DNA of 14,466 nt from positions 1-14,466 of the forward strand of contig JAEZGJ010000090.1 in NCBI GenBank assembly GCA_023416965.1, written 5' to 3'. The notes under the pieces were generated by a model that had not been told where the DNA came from, searched no databases, and saw only the letters and a program-made list of their open reading frames with translations. Source of the stretch: Pseudomonadota bacterium (GTDB lineage Bacteria; Pseudomonadota; Alphaproteobacteria; Rhizobiales; Phreatobacteraceae). The stretch's first letter is position 1. Each line of letters opens with the position of its first letter. The position numbers were made by a program, and so were the translations under genes. This document shows, piece by piece, positions 1 through 7,969 of the stretch.

Positions 1-42
1 GCGGCCGGGGGCGGGGGGGGGCCGCCCGTCCCGGACCCCTAT

Positions 43-870
43 ATGGCGCGCAATTCCTTTCCCACCGGCGGCAACGTCCTGCCCTTCGAGACGATGGCCG
101 ATCGCGGTGCGTCGGAGCCGGCCTTCGTCGTCGATCTCGACGGGTTCGAGGGACCGCTGGACATGCTGCTGGCGCTGGCCCGCACCCAGAAGGTGGACCT
201 GACGAAGATCTCCATCCTGGCGCTGGCGGACCAGTATCTCGGCTTCATCGAGGAGGCGCGCAAGCTGCGGCTCGAACTCGCCGCCGACTACCTCGTCATG
301 GCCGCCTGGCTCGCCTATCTCAAATCGCGCCTGCTGATCCCCGAACCCGCCAAGGGGGAAGGGCCGACCGGCCCCGAACTCGCGGAGGTTCTCGCCTTCC
401 GCCTGCAGCGCCTGCAGGCGATGCGTGACGCCGCGGCCCGGCTGATGACGCGCCACCGGCTCGGCCGCGACGTCTTCGGCCGTGGCGATCCCGAGCCGAT
501 CGTCGCGCTCGCCGACAAGCGCTGGGAGGCGAGCCTCTACGACCTACTTACCGCCTATGCGCAGCAGCGCGCGAAGACGGCGCTCTCCCACGTCACCATG
601 GAGCACCGGAAGGTCTGGTCGCTGGCGGAGGCGCGCGAAATCCTCGAGCGGCTGGTGGGCGCTTCGATGGACTGGACGCCGCTCGACGCCTTTCTCGTCG
701 ACTATCTGGTCAGCGAGGAGAAGCGGGCGACGGTGCTCGCCTCCAGTTTCGCCTCCAGCCTGGAACTCGTGCGCGAGGGCGTGCTCGAACTGCACCAGGA
801 GCGCCCGCTCGGTCCGCTCTTCATGCGCAAGCGCCGGGGCGATCCGGCTTCCAAGCCGCCCGGGACGTGA
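43..870 (+). CDS. scpA: Segregation and condensation protein A (kleisin ScpA)
   Basis: ScpA is the kleisin subunit that bridges the SMC dimer and binds ScpB, helping to compact and segregate the chromosome on the nucleoid. The 275-residue product carries the family's N-terminal signature around residues 31-45 (DLDGFEGPLDMLL), followed by RTQKVDL and the helix ISILALADQYL, and later AADYLVMAAWLAYLKSRLL, all typical of alphaproteobacterial ScpA. The C-terminal winged-helix part contains the LVREGVLEL stretch. scpB follows after 12 bases, as expected for an operon. The start is uncertain: ATG at 43 gives an N-terminus with a VLPFE stretch, as I recall from rhizobial homologues, but ATG at 94 (MADRG) is also possible, and neither has a good ribosome-binding site. 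The frame is open to the left edge, so an even earlier start cannot be excluded. Function is confident from sequence; the start is not. Confidence 0.93.
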   Translation: MARNSFPTGGNVLPFETMADRGASEPAFVVDLDGFEGPLDMLLALARTQKVDLTKISILALADQYLGFIEEARKLRLELAADYLVMAAWLAYLKSRLLIPEPAKGEGPTGPELAEVLAFRLQRLQAMRDAAARLMTRHRLGRDVFGRGDPEPIVALADKRWEASLYDLLTAYAQQRAKTALSHVTMEHRKVWSLAEAREILERLVGASMDWTPLDAFLVDYLVSEEKRATVLASSFASSLELVREGVLELHQERPLGPLFMRKRRGDPASKPPGT

Positions 871-882
871 TAGAAGCCCGGC

Positions 883-1592
883 ATGGCCAACGAGCGGGAC
901 ATGGACGATCCGGCACAGCTGCGGCTCGGCGCGCCCGTCGGCATGGTCGACGGGCCGGTCGAGCAGCTGCGCATCGTCGAGGCGCTGCTCTTCGCCGCGG
1001 CACAACCGCTCGACGAGGCGGCGCTCGCCGAACGCCTGCCGCGCGGTGCCGACCTCCGCTCGCTCCTTGCCACGTTGCAGGCCTTCTACGCTCCCCGCGG
1101 GGTGAACCTCGTGAAGGTCGCCGGCAAATGGGCGTTCCGGACGGCGCAGGACCTCGCCTTCCTGCTGCACCGAGAGACGACGGACGAGCGCAAGCTGTCG
1201 CGCGCCGCGCTGGAGACACTCGCCATCGTCGCCTACCACCAGCCGGTGACGCGCGCCGAGATCGAGGAGATTCGCGGCGTGACCGTCGCCAAGGGCACGA
1301 TCGACCTGCTGATGGAAACGGGCTGGCTGCGCATCCGTGGCCGCCGGAAGGTTCCGGGCCGGCCGGTGACCTTCGGCACGACCCCGTCATTCCTCGACCA
1401 TTTCGGCCTGGAGGCCATCGGCGACCTTCCCGGCCTCGACGACCTCAGGGCGGCGGGCATGCTGGACGGGCGCCTGCCGCCCGGCTTCCGCATCCCGATT
1501 CCCAACGACGACCTGGCGCTGCGCGACGACGAGGAGCCGGACGAGGGCGAACTCGACCTCGGCCTCGGCCCCGTTCCCGACAGGGAAACCCC

Positions 1593-1596
<4 letters not shown>
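883..1596 (+). CDS. scpB: Segregation and condensation protein B (ScpB)
   Basis: ScpB dimers bind the kleisin ScpA and regulate the bacterial SMC complex. The 237-residue product has the two winged-helix domains of the family: the first begins at VEQLRIVEALLFAA (about residues 26-39), and the second contains LSRAALETLAIVAYHQPVTR and EIEEIRGV, the most conserved ScpB stretch. It is followed by KGTIDLLMETGWLRIRGRR and the PSFLDHFGLE motif. After about residue 200 there is an acidic low-complexity tail (DDEEPDEGEL), a common alphaproteobacterial extension. ATG 883 lies 12 bases after the scpA stop; ATG 901 is an alternative, and no strong Shine-Dalgarno sequence is visible. The stop overlaps the next start in an ATGA arrangement, so translational coupling to the ABC ATPase gene is likely. 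Confidence 0.95.
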
Positions 1597-2702
<1,106 letters not shown>

Positions 2703-2744
2703 TTTCCCAACACAACGGTCGTTCCAGGGCCGCACGAAACAATC

Positions 2745-2776
2745 GCGCCGCCCGGCCCCGCTGCGGGACGCGGCGC
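2745..2776 (+). other. GC-rich hairpin in the ABC ATPase-tatA gap
   Basis: A perfect 7-bp stem pairs GCGCCGC (2745-2751) with GCGGCGC (2770-2776). The loop can fold further as CCCG-CTG-CGGG (2757-2767). It lies in the 95-base gap that separates the scp/ABC genes from tatA and ends 9 bases before the tatA ribosome-binding site. No T-run follows, so it is not a typical intrinsic terminator; it could be an attenuator, an mRNA-stability element or chance pairing in GC-rich DNA. Confidence 0.3.
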
Positions 2777-2797
2777 CAAACGGTCAAGGAGTGAATC

Positions 2798-3082
2798 ATG
2801 GGTACGTTTAGCGCCTGGCACTGGATTCTGGTCGCCATCGTGGTGCTGCTGCTGTTCGGCCGCGGCAAGATCTCCGAGTTCATGGGCGACGCCGCCAAGG
2901 GCATCAAGGCCTTCAAGAAGGGCCTGGCCGAGGAGGACAAGCCGGAGACGCCTCCGGTGGTTCCCGCCTCGACCATCGATCACCAGCCCCCGGTCGCCCC
3001 GACGGCTCCGCCGACGGCCGCGCCCGCGCCCGCCGCCACCACGTCCGACCAGACCCCCGCTTCCGCCCCCAAGGTCGGCTGA
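2798..3082 (+). CDS. tatA: Twin-arginine translocase subunit TatA
   Basis: TatA oligomers form the translocation element that moves folded proteins with twin-arginine signal peptides across the inner membrane. The 94-residue product has the canonical layout: a single transmembrane helix (about residues 8-20), the Phe-Gly hinge (F20-G21) in LFGRGK, and an amphipathic helix with DAAKGIKAFKKGL. The C-terminus (from about 50) is a disordered Pro/Ala/Thr-rich tail, normal for the family. The ATG is preceded by AAGGAG (2786-2791), 6 bases away, which fixes the start. tatB and tatC follow, so this is the head of a tatABC unit. The separation from the preceding gene allows a promoter of its own, but I see no strong -35/-10 pair. 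Confidence 0.96.
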   Translation: MGTFSAWHWILVAIVVLLLFGRGKISEFMGDAAKGIKAFKKGLAEEDKPETPPVVPASTIDHQPPVAPTAPPTAAPAPAATTSDQTPASAPKVG

Positions 3083-3154
3083 GGCTTCGGGTCTTCGCGG
3101 AGCCGGGTGCGCTTCCTCCTGAGGCCCGCGCATGCGCGTGGACGGTGAATTGCC

Positions 3155-3802
3155 ATGTTCGATCTGAGCTGGGGCGAAATTGCATTGATCGGCGTCGTCG
3201 CGCTGATCGTGATCGGCCCGAAGGAACTGCCCGGTGTCCTCAGGGGCATGGGGCAGGCGCTCTCCAAGCTGCGCCGCATGGCCTCTGACTTCCAGTACCA
3301 GTTCAACCAGGCCCTGCAGGAGGCCGAGGTCGACAAGGTGAAGTCCTCGATCAACAGCGTGACGGACGCGGTGGGCACGGCGCCCGCCTCGACGTTCAGC
3401 CCGATCGATTATGCCCGCGACCAGATCAAGTCGGCGGTCGACGACATCAAGGGCCAGCCGGCCCCCGGCACGATCGGCCCGCCGGCGCCCGATCCGCTGG
3501 CGCAGGCCGTGCCCGCGCCGCCGTCCTACACCGCCGATCCCGCGGCCATCCAGAACGCCTTCAAGCCGGCACCGATCGAGCCGCCGCCGGCCTTCGCATC
3601 GCCCGCGCCGGCCCCTGCGCAGGCTCCCGTGCTCGGCGCAGCCCCGGTCGATCCGCCGCCCGGCTTCATGGCGGCGCCGGCCGCGCCCGCACCCGCCATG
3701 CCGCCGCCTGTCGCCGCAGACCCCGTCGAGACAGCGGCTCCGGCCGCCGACGGCGAGGGCGTCCCGGAGAAGCCGAAGCGCGCCAGAAAGACCAAGGCAT
3801 GA
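3155..3802 (+). CDS. tatB: Twin-arginine translocase subunit TatB
   Basis: TatB pairs with TatC to form the receptor for twin-arginine signal peptides. The start MFDLSWGEIALIGVVALIVIGPKELP is diagnostic: Glu8 in the membrane segment and the GPKELP motif (21-26) that separates TatB from TatA. An amphipathic helix follows (LRGMGQALSKLRRMASDFQ). The protein is 215 residues, longer than E. coli TatB (171), because roughly residues 105-200 are a disordered Pro/Ala-rich stretch ending in a basic KPKRARKTKA tail. Long tails of this type are usual in Hyphomicrobiales. The gene starts 72 bases after the tatA stop, with only a weak ribosome-binding site, and its stop overlaps the tatC start by 4 bases, so tatB and tatC are probably translationally coupled. 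Confidence 0.95.
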   Translation: MFDLSWGEIALIGVVALIVIGPKELPGVLRGMGQALSKLRRMASDFQYQFNQALQEAEVDKVKSSINSVTDAVGTAPASTFSPIDYARDQIKSAVDDIKGQPAPGTIGPPAPDPLAQAVPAPPSYTADPAAIQNAFKPAPIEPPPAFASPAPAPAQAPVLGAAPVDPPPGFMAAPAAPAPAMPPPVAADPVETAAPAADGEGVPEKPKRARKTKA

Positions 3803-4665
3803 CCTCCGTTCCCGCCCGCGAGGACAAACTGAAGGCGGACGAAGACGCCATCGAGGCGTCCAAGGCGCCGCTGATGGAGCACCTGATCGAGCTGCGGTCG
3901 CGGCTGATCAAGGCCATGCTCGGCTTCGTCGTCTGCTTCATCTTCTCCTTCGCCTTCTCCAAGCAGATCTTCCAGATCCTGGTGCTGCCCTATGAATGGG
4001 CGGCGGACTACCTGAAGATTCCGCGGCAGGAGGTGCGCCTCATCTATACGGCGCCGCTGGAATATTTCTTCACCCAGCTGAAGATCGGCATGTTCGGCGG
4101 CGCGTTCCTCGCCTTCCCGGTCATCGCCATCCAGCTCTACAAGTTCGTCGCCCCCGGCCTTTACAGCCACGAGAAGGATGCGTTCCGGCCCTATCTGATC
4201 TGGACGCCGATCTGCTTCTTCACCGGCGGCATCTTCGTGCTCGTCTTCGTCATGCGGGCACTGATGCTGTTCTCGCTCGGCATGCAGCAGGCCCCCAGCG
4301 ACACCGCGACGGCCATCCAGTATCTCGGCCGGGTCGAGGACTATCTCAGCCTCATCATGACGCTGATCTTCGCCTTCGGCATTTCCTTCCAGCTGCCCGT
4401 CATCATCGCCCTCCTGGGCCAGATCGGCGTGGTGGACACCGAGTTCCTGCGCAGCAAGCGGCGCTATTTCATCGTCATCGCCTTCGTCCTCGCAGCGATC
4501 CTGACGCCGCCCGACGTGATCAGCCAGTTGTCGCTGGCAATTCCGCTCATCGGGCTTTACGAGGTCGGCATTCTCGTGGTGGCGCGCATCGAAAAGCGGC
4601 GTGCGGCTGAAAAGCGGGAAAGCGACGACGACGGCGACGGCGAGACCACGGCTCCCGCATCCTGA
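3799..4665 (+). CDS. tatC: Twin-arginine translocase subunit TatC
   Basis: TatC is the polytopic core of the Tat receptor complex and recognises the RR signal peptide. The 288-residue product carries the N-terminal cytoplasmic motif MEHLIELRSRL (Glu27, Glu31, Arg33, Arg35), the conserved first periplasmic/cytoplasmic loop stretch FVAPGLYSHEK (116-126; Glu125 probably corresponds to E. coli Glu103), and LTPPDVISQ before the last helices. About six hydrophobic segments can be counted, as in the family. The C-terminal 25 residues are charged (basic, then acidic with several Asp). It overlaps the tatB stop (ATGA). In many related genomes serS follows tatC; here psd does, after 62 bases without an obvious terminator. 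Confidence 0.97.
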   Translation: MTSVPAREDKLKADEDAIEASKAPLMEHLIELRSRLIKAMLGFVVCFIFSFAFSKQIFQILVLPYEWAADYLKIPRQEVRLIYTAPLEYFFTQLKIGMFGGAFLAFPVIAIQLYKFVAPGLYSHEKDAFRPYLIWTPICFFTGGIFVLVFVMRALMLFSLGMQQAPSDTATAIQYLGRVEDYLSLIMTLIFAFGISFQLPVIIALLGQIGVVDTEFLRSKRRYFIVIAFVLAAILTPPDVISQLSLAIPLIGLYEVGILVVARIEKRRAAEKRESDDDGDGETTAPAS

Positions 4666-4727
4666 GGGGACGGGAGCGCCGGGTTCCGGAAGCCGGTCGC
4701 GGCGCGGTAACCTTGCGGGGAGATCAC

Positions 4728-5429
4728 ATGTCCATCGTCGACAGCATCCGGACCACCGTGCTCGTTCCGGTTCATCGCGAGGGTTATCCCTTCATCGCGA
4801 TCGCCGGCATCGGCACGCTGCTGCTCGTCTGGTGGGGCGCCTGGCTCGCCTGGCCGATGCTGGCCCTCACCGTCTGGGTGGTGTTCTTCTTCCGCGATCC
4901 CGTCCGCGTCACGCCGGCCCGTGAGGGCCTGGTGATCTCGCCCGCCGACGGACGCGTTTCCCTCATTTCCCGCGTCGTGCCGCCGGTGGAACTCGGTCTC
5001 GGCACGGTGCCGATGCTGCGCGTCTCGATCTTCATGTCGGTCTTCGATTGCCACGTGAACCGTGCGCCGATCGGCGGGACGATCGAGAAGATGGCCTATC
5101 GTCCCGGCAAGTTCCTCAATGCCGATCTCGACAAGGCGTCGGAGGACAACGAGCGCAACGGCCTCGTCATCCGCAACAGCTACGGCGCCTTCGGCGTGGT
5201 GCAGATCGCCGGTCTGATCGCCCGCCGCATCGTCTGGTGGGTGAACGAGGGCCAGCCGATGGCCACGGGCGAGCGCTTCGGCATGATCCGCTTCGGCTCG
5301 CGTGTCGACGTCTATTTCCCGGAAGGGGCCCAGCCGCTCGTCGCCGAGGGCCAGCGAGCCATCGCCGGCGAGACGGTGCTGGCCGACATGGCCTCCGACG
5401 AGCCGCAGAGGATCGTCCGCATCGGCTGA
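4728..5429 (+). CDS. psd: Phosphatidylserine decarboxylase proenzyme (short, pyruvoyl-dependent form)
   Basis: Psd decarboxylates phosphatidylserine to phosphatidylethanolamine at the inner membrane, using a pyruvoyl group made by self-cleavage. In this 233-residue product the cleavage site is MIRFGSRVD: cleavage between Gly190 and Ser191 would turn Ser191 into the pyruvoyl of the small alpha chain. Conserved SPADGRV and FMSVFDCHVNR (His109) stretches, which contribute to processing and catalysis in this family, are present. Two hydrophobic segments lie at about residues 20-55, ending in FFFRDP. Length and motifs fit the short Psd type found in alphaproteobacteria and archaea rather than the ~320-residue E. 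coli form. ATG 4728 is preferred because GGGGAG (4717-4722) sits 5 bases upstream; an in-frame TTG at 4713 is unlikely. pssA, the preceding enzyme in the pathway, follows after 32 bases. Confidence 0.96.
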   Translation: MSIVDSIRTTVLVPVHREGYPFIAIAGIGTLLLVWWGAWLAWPMLALTVWVVFFFRDPVRVTPAREGLVISPADGRVSLISRVVPPVELGLGTVPMLRVSIFMSVFDCHVNRAPIGGTIEKMAYRPGKFLNADLDKASEDNERNGLVIRNSYGAFGVVQIAGLIARRIVWWVNEGQPMATGERFGMIRFGSRVDVYFPEGAQPLVAEGQRAIAGETVLADMASDEPQRIVRIG

Positions 5430-5461
5430 CGCGCCCCGCAATTCAGGCTAGGGTCCGCGCC

Positions 5462-6298
5462 ATGTCCTCGCTCTTCCAGCCCTTCACGCCGGATCGCAAC
5501 GAACCGCCCCGGCGGCGGTTCAGGCCGGTCCCCATGCGTCTCCTCATTCCCAACCTGAACACCTTGCTGGCGCTCTGCGCCGGGCTCAGCGCCATGCGCA
5601 TGGCGCTGGAGGGCAAGTTCGACATCGCCGTCTATCTCGTGCTGCTGGCGGCGATCCTCGATTCGATGGACGGCCGTATCGCGCGGCTGCTGAAGGGCAC
5701 CTCGAAATTCGGGGCGGAGCTCGACAGCCTCGCCGATTTCGTCAGTTTCGGCGCGGGGCCGGCGCTGATCCTCTATCTATGGGGCATGAACAACGCCGGC
5801 CCGATCGGCTGGATCGCCGTGCTCGTCTTCTCCATCTGCGGGGCGCTCAGGCTCGCCCGCTTCAACGTGCAGATCGAGGATCCCAACCGGCCGGCGTGGA
5901 TGGCCAATTTCTTCACCGGCGTGCCGATCCCCGCCGGTGCCATCCTGCTGCTGCTGCCGATCTACCTGGAGCGCAGCGGCCTGCCCAACCTGCTCAGCCC
6001 GCCGCTGGTGGCGACCGCCTACACGACCGTCGTGGCGCTGCTGATGGTGTCGAAAGTCCCGGTCTTCTCCGGCAAGAAGCTCGGCGCCCGCGTGCCGCGC
6101 GAAAGGGTTCTGCCGCTCTTCGTGGTGGCGATCGCCTTCGTCGCGCTGCTGTTCAGCTATCCTTGGGAAGTGCTGGCGGTCGGCTCCATCGCCTATCTCA
6201 TTTCCCTACCGATCATCGCCATGCAGGCGCGCAAGATGGCCCAGGCGGAACGTGAGGCTGCGCCGCCTCCGGTCGAGGGCGAGCCCCCGGCGGCCTGA
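5462..6298 (+). CDS. pssA: CDP-diacylglycerol-serine O-phosphatidyltransferase
   Basis: PssA condenses CDP-diacylglycerol with serine to give phosphatidylserine and CMP; the product is the substrate of Psd encoded just upstream. The 278-residue membrane protein contains the complete CDP-alcohol phosphatidyltransferase motif DGxxARx8GxxxDxxxD (Asp70, Gly71, Ala74, Arg75, Gly84, Asp88, Asp92), whose aspartates bind metal and catalyse the reaction. A basic, Pro/Arg-rich N-terminus (about 25 residues) precedes roughly seven to eight hydrophobic helices. The tail is Pro/Glu-rich. The start at 5462 leaves a gap of 32 bases after psd with AGGG at 5450-5453; the frame is open further upstream to 5048, but that overlaps psd and is a shadow. 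This is the integral-membrane subclass II enzyme, not the E. coli PLD-like type. Confidence 0.95.
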   Translation: MSSLFQPFTPDRNEPPRRRFRPVPMRLLIPNLNTLLALCAGLSAMRMALEGKFDIAVYLVLLAAILDSMDGRIARLLKGTSKFGAELDSLADFVSFGAGPALILYLWGMNNAGPIGWIAVLVFSICGALRLARFNVQIEDPNRPAWMANFFTGVPIPAGAILLLLPIYLERSGLPNLLSPPLVATAYTTVVALLMVSKVPVFSGKKLGARVPRERVLPLFVVAIAFVALLFSYPWEVLAVGSIAYLISLPIIAMQARKMAQAEREAAPPPVEGEPPAA

Positions 6299-6306
6299 TC
6301 AGCCGC
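6290..6306. terminator. Small hairpin spanning two convergent stop codons
   Basis: GCGGC (6290-6294) pairs with GCCGC (6302-6306) around the 7-base loop CTGATCA. The loop contains the palindrome TGATCA, which supplies TGA for pssA on the plus strand and TGA for the small gene on the minus strand. The stem is only 5 bp and no T-run follows on either strand, so a bidirectional terminator role is a weak inference. Confidence 0.25.
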
Positions 6307-6487
6307 GACGCCAGTCGGCGATGGCAGCGACGCGTTCGCAGAGCGCAGTCTCGGGAAAACGCTTGCGCAGTACGGCGAAGGCCTCCGCATCGGTCAGCTC
6401 GCCACGCTGGCCGAGGCTCGCCACCATGGGGTCGGTCTTGTCGGAGCGGCGGACAGGGTCGCGCGCGGGACGGGTGAGTGTCTGCAT
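6299..6487 (-). CDS. Small hypothetical protein, 62 aa
   Basis: I do not recognise this product. The ATG at 6487 has a good ribosome-binding site on the minus strand (GGAGA, plus-strand TCTCC at 6496-6500, 8 bases away), which supports it as a real gene; a longer start at 6553 has no such support. The 62-residue product has a basic, disordered N-terminus (RPARDPVRRSDKTDP) and a C-terminal half that looks helical and regular (ELTDAEAFAVLRKRFPE, then CERVAAIADWRR). There is no signal peptide, membrane segment or cysteine pair. It is the only leftward gene and converges on pssA, with the two stop codons directly adjacent. The C-terminal half could be a small helix-turn-helix-like or protein-binding fold, but that is only a guess. 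Confidence 0.55.
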   Translation of the reverse strand: MQTLTRPARDPVRRSDKTDPMVASLGQRGELTDAEAFAVLRKRFPETALCERVAAIADWRRG

Positions 6488-6763
6488 CAATGTCGTCTCC
6501 AGGGCGATCCGGCTCTGAGGGCTTGCGGCCCTTCGGCAGGAACGAGTCCACACGGGATGCGATGCACGGCGAGCCGACAGTCTTCCCGGACGAGGTTAAT
6601 ACGCGGTAAGCAACCGCAGGTTCCGGCCTAGATCATGGGCGCGTGCCGTGATTCTGGCAGGCCTTCCTTTTGATCGTTTTGGCGAGCGTTCTGCACAATT
6701 TCTGTGCTTGCGGCCCACCGGGGGCGGTGACCAAAATCGCGCCACGCGGGGGTCATCGGACAC
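6488..6763. other. Divergent intergenic region upstream of ureD
   Basis: These 276 bases between the leftward small gene and ureD hold no coding region I can support. The stretch from 6590 to 6705 is noticeably more AT-rich than its surroundings, as expected for promoters. A short hairpin GCGGT-AAGCA-ACCGC lies at 6603-6617. The ureD-proximal promoter-like signals are listed separately. A promoter for the leftward gene should also lie here, but I see no convincing -35/-10 pair for it. Confidence 0.6.
6670..6707 (+). promoter_or_regulatory. Candidate urease operon promoter with NtrC-like dyad
   Basis: Three overlapping signals are visible. First, a sigma-54-like -24/-12 element, TTGGCGAGCGTTCTGCA (6679-6695): GG (6681-6682) and GC (6693-6694) are separated by the required 10 bases, but four consensus positions mismatch. 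Second, a dyad GCAC-N7-GTGC (6693-6707), the arm sequence and spacing of an NtrC-type site. Third, a possible sigma-70 pair TTGATC (6670-6675) and CACAAT (6694-6699) with an 18-base spacer. Urease operons are often nitrogen-controlled, so the combination is suggestive. The dyad overlaps the -12 element, unlike the usual upstream NtrC position, so it may be coincidental or repressive. Confidence 0.4.
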
Positions 6764-7636
6764 ATGCTGGCGGGAGTTGCAGAGGGGGCGACCGAAGGGC
6801 TCTTCGCCTGGCGCTCTGCCGGCGCGCGGATGCAGCGGGCGCATGGGGTCGGGCGGCTCGCGCTGGCCGCCCGCGACGGCGCCACCGTGGTTCGGGAGTG
6901 CTACCAGGAAGCGGGCCTGCGCATCCGCATGCCGCGGGTTGAGCCCGGGGAGGCCGTCGAGGCGGTGGTGATCAACACGGCCGGCGGCATCACCGGCGGC
7001 GACCAGTTCGCGCTCGACATCAAAGCCGCGCCGGGGACCCGGGCCGTGGTCACCAGCCAGGCCGCCGAGAAGGTCTATCGCTCCTCGGGGGGCGTCGGCC
7101 GGTTCGAAACGACGATCAGGATCGCGGAAGGCGCCGATCTCGCCTGGCTGCCGCAGGAGGCGATCCTCTTCGAGGGATCGGCGCTGGAACGGCGCCTCGA
7201 CGTCGACATGGCCGCGGACGCCCGCCTCCTGGCGGTGGAGAGCGTCGTCTTCGGGCGCCTCGCCCGCGGCGAACACGTGGATCACGCCTATCTGTTCGAC
7301 CGCTGGCGCATCCGGCGCGGCGGCCGGCTCATCTATGCCGAGGGGCTGAAGATGGAGGGCGGCATCGGCCGGGCCCTCTCGCGCCGCGCCTGCGGGGCGG
7401 GGGCGCGGGCCGCGGCAAGCCTCGTGCTGGTCGCCTCCGATGCCGAGGCGCGCGTCGAGACGGTGAGGGACCTGCTGGAACCCATGGGGGAGCGCGGCGT
7501 CGAGGCCGGGTGCAGTGGCTTCGACGGGCTCCTGTCGCTGCGCCTGCTGGCGCCCGATCCGTTTGCGCTCCGCACGGCTCTGGTGAACATTCTGGAACTG
7601 CTGCGCGGACCTGTCCCGCGCGTCTGGTCCTGCTGA
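6764..7636 (+). CDS. ureD: Urease accessory protein UreD (UreH)
   Basis: UreD binds apo-urease and, with UreF and UreG, forms the activation complex that delivers nickel and CO2 to the active site. The 290-residue product shows family landmarks: VVINTAGGITGGDQF (about residues 67-81), TSQAAEKVYRS, LAWLPQEAILFEGS and a later LARGEHVDHAYLFDRWRI stretch. Length is normal (about 270-290). It heads the urease operon, as in rhizobia, with ureA starting 9 bases after its stop. ATG 6764 is the first in-frame start consistent with homologues; a G-rich stretch (6747-6752) about 11 bases upstream is the only ribosome-binding candidate, so translation initiation may be modest. Confidence 0.95.
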   Translation: MLAGVAEGATEGLFAWRSAGARMQRAHGVGRLALAARDGATVVRECYQEAGLRIRMPRVEPGEAVEAVVINTAGGITGGDQFALDIKAAPGTRAVVTSQAAEKVYRSSGGVGRFETTIRIAEGADLAWLPQEAILFEGSALERRLDVDMAADARLLAVESVVFGRLARGEHVDHAYLFDRWRIRRGGRLIYAEGLKMEGGIGRALSRRACGAGARAAASLVLVASDAEARVETVRDLLEPMGERGVEAGCSGFDGLLSLRLLAPDPFALRTALVNILELLRGPVPRVWSC

Positions 7637-7645
7637 GGAAGGCCA

Positions 7646-7948
7646 ATGAATCTCTCGCCGCGCGAAAAGGACAAGCTTCTCGTCTCCATGGCCGCCATGG
7701 TCGCCCGCCGACGGCTGGAGCGGGGCGTCAAGCTGAACTACCCGGAAGCCATCGCGCTGATCACCGATTTCGTCGTCGAGGGCGCGCGGGACGGCCGGGC
7801 GGTCGCCGACCTGATGGAGGCGGGCGCCCATGTCGTCTCGCGCGACCAGGTGATGGACGGCATTGCCGAGATGATCCACGACATCCAGGTCGAGGCGACC
7901 TTTCCGGACGGCACGAAGCTCGTGACCGTCCATGAACCCATCCGCTGA
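7646..7948 (+). CDS. ureA: Urease gamma subunit
   Basis: UreA is the smallest structural subunit of the cytoplasmic urease (UreABC)3, which hydrolyses urea to ammonia and carbamate. The 100-residue product is full length and matches the family from the start MNLSPREKDKLL through LNYPEAIALITDFVVEGARDG, the VMDGIAEMIHDIQVEATFPDG stretch and the terminal TVHEPI. A strong ribosome-binding site (GAGGAAGG, 7635-7642) overlaps the ureD stop region, so coupling with ureD is likely. As in rhizobia, gamma and beta are separate genes rather than the fused UreAB seen in Helicobacter; here two small genes lie between them. Confidence 0.98.
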   Translation: MNLSPREKDKLLVSMAAMVARRRLERGVKLNYPEAIALITDFVVEGARDGRAVADLMEAGAHVVSRDQVMDGIAEMIHDIQVEATFPDGTKLVTVHEPIR

Positions 7949-7969
7949 ACCCGCAAACAGGCCCGGCCC

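Noticed and set aside
867..1592. Upstream in-frame extension of the ABC ATPase through scpB
   Set aside because: The extension reads as Arg/Ala/Gly-rich nonsense out of frame with conserved scpB. The ATGA overlap at 1593 gives a natural start.
5048..5461. Upstream in-frame extension of pssA into psd
   Set aside because: It overlaps conserved psd codons in another frame and translates to Arg-rich low complexity. ATG 5462 gives the expected PssA N-terminus.
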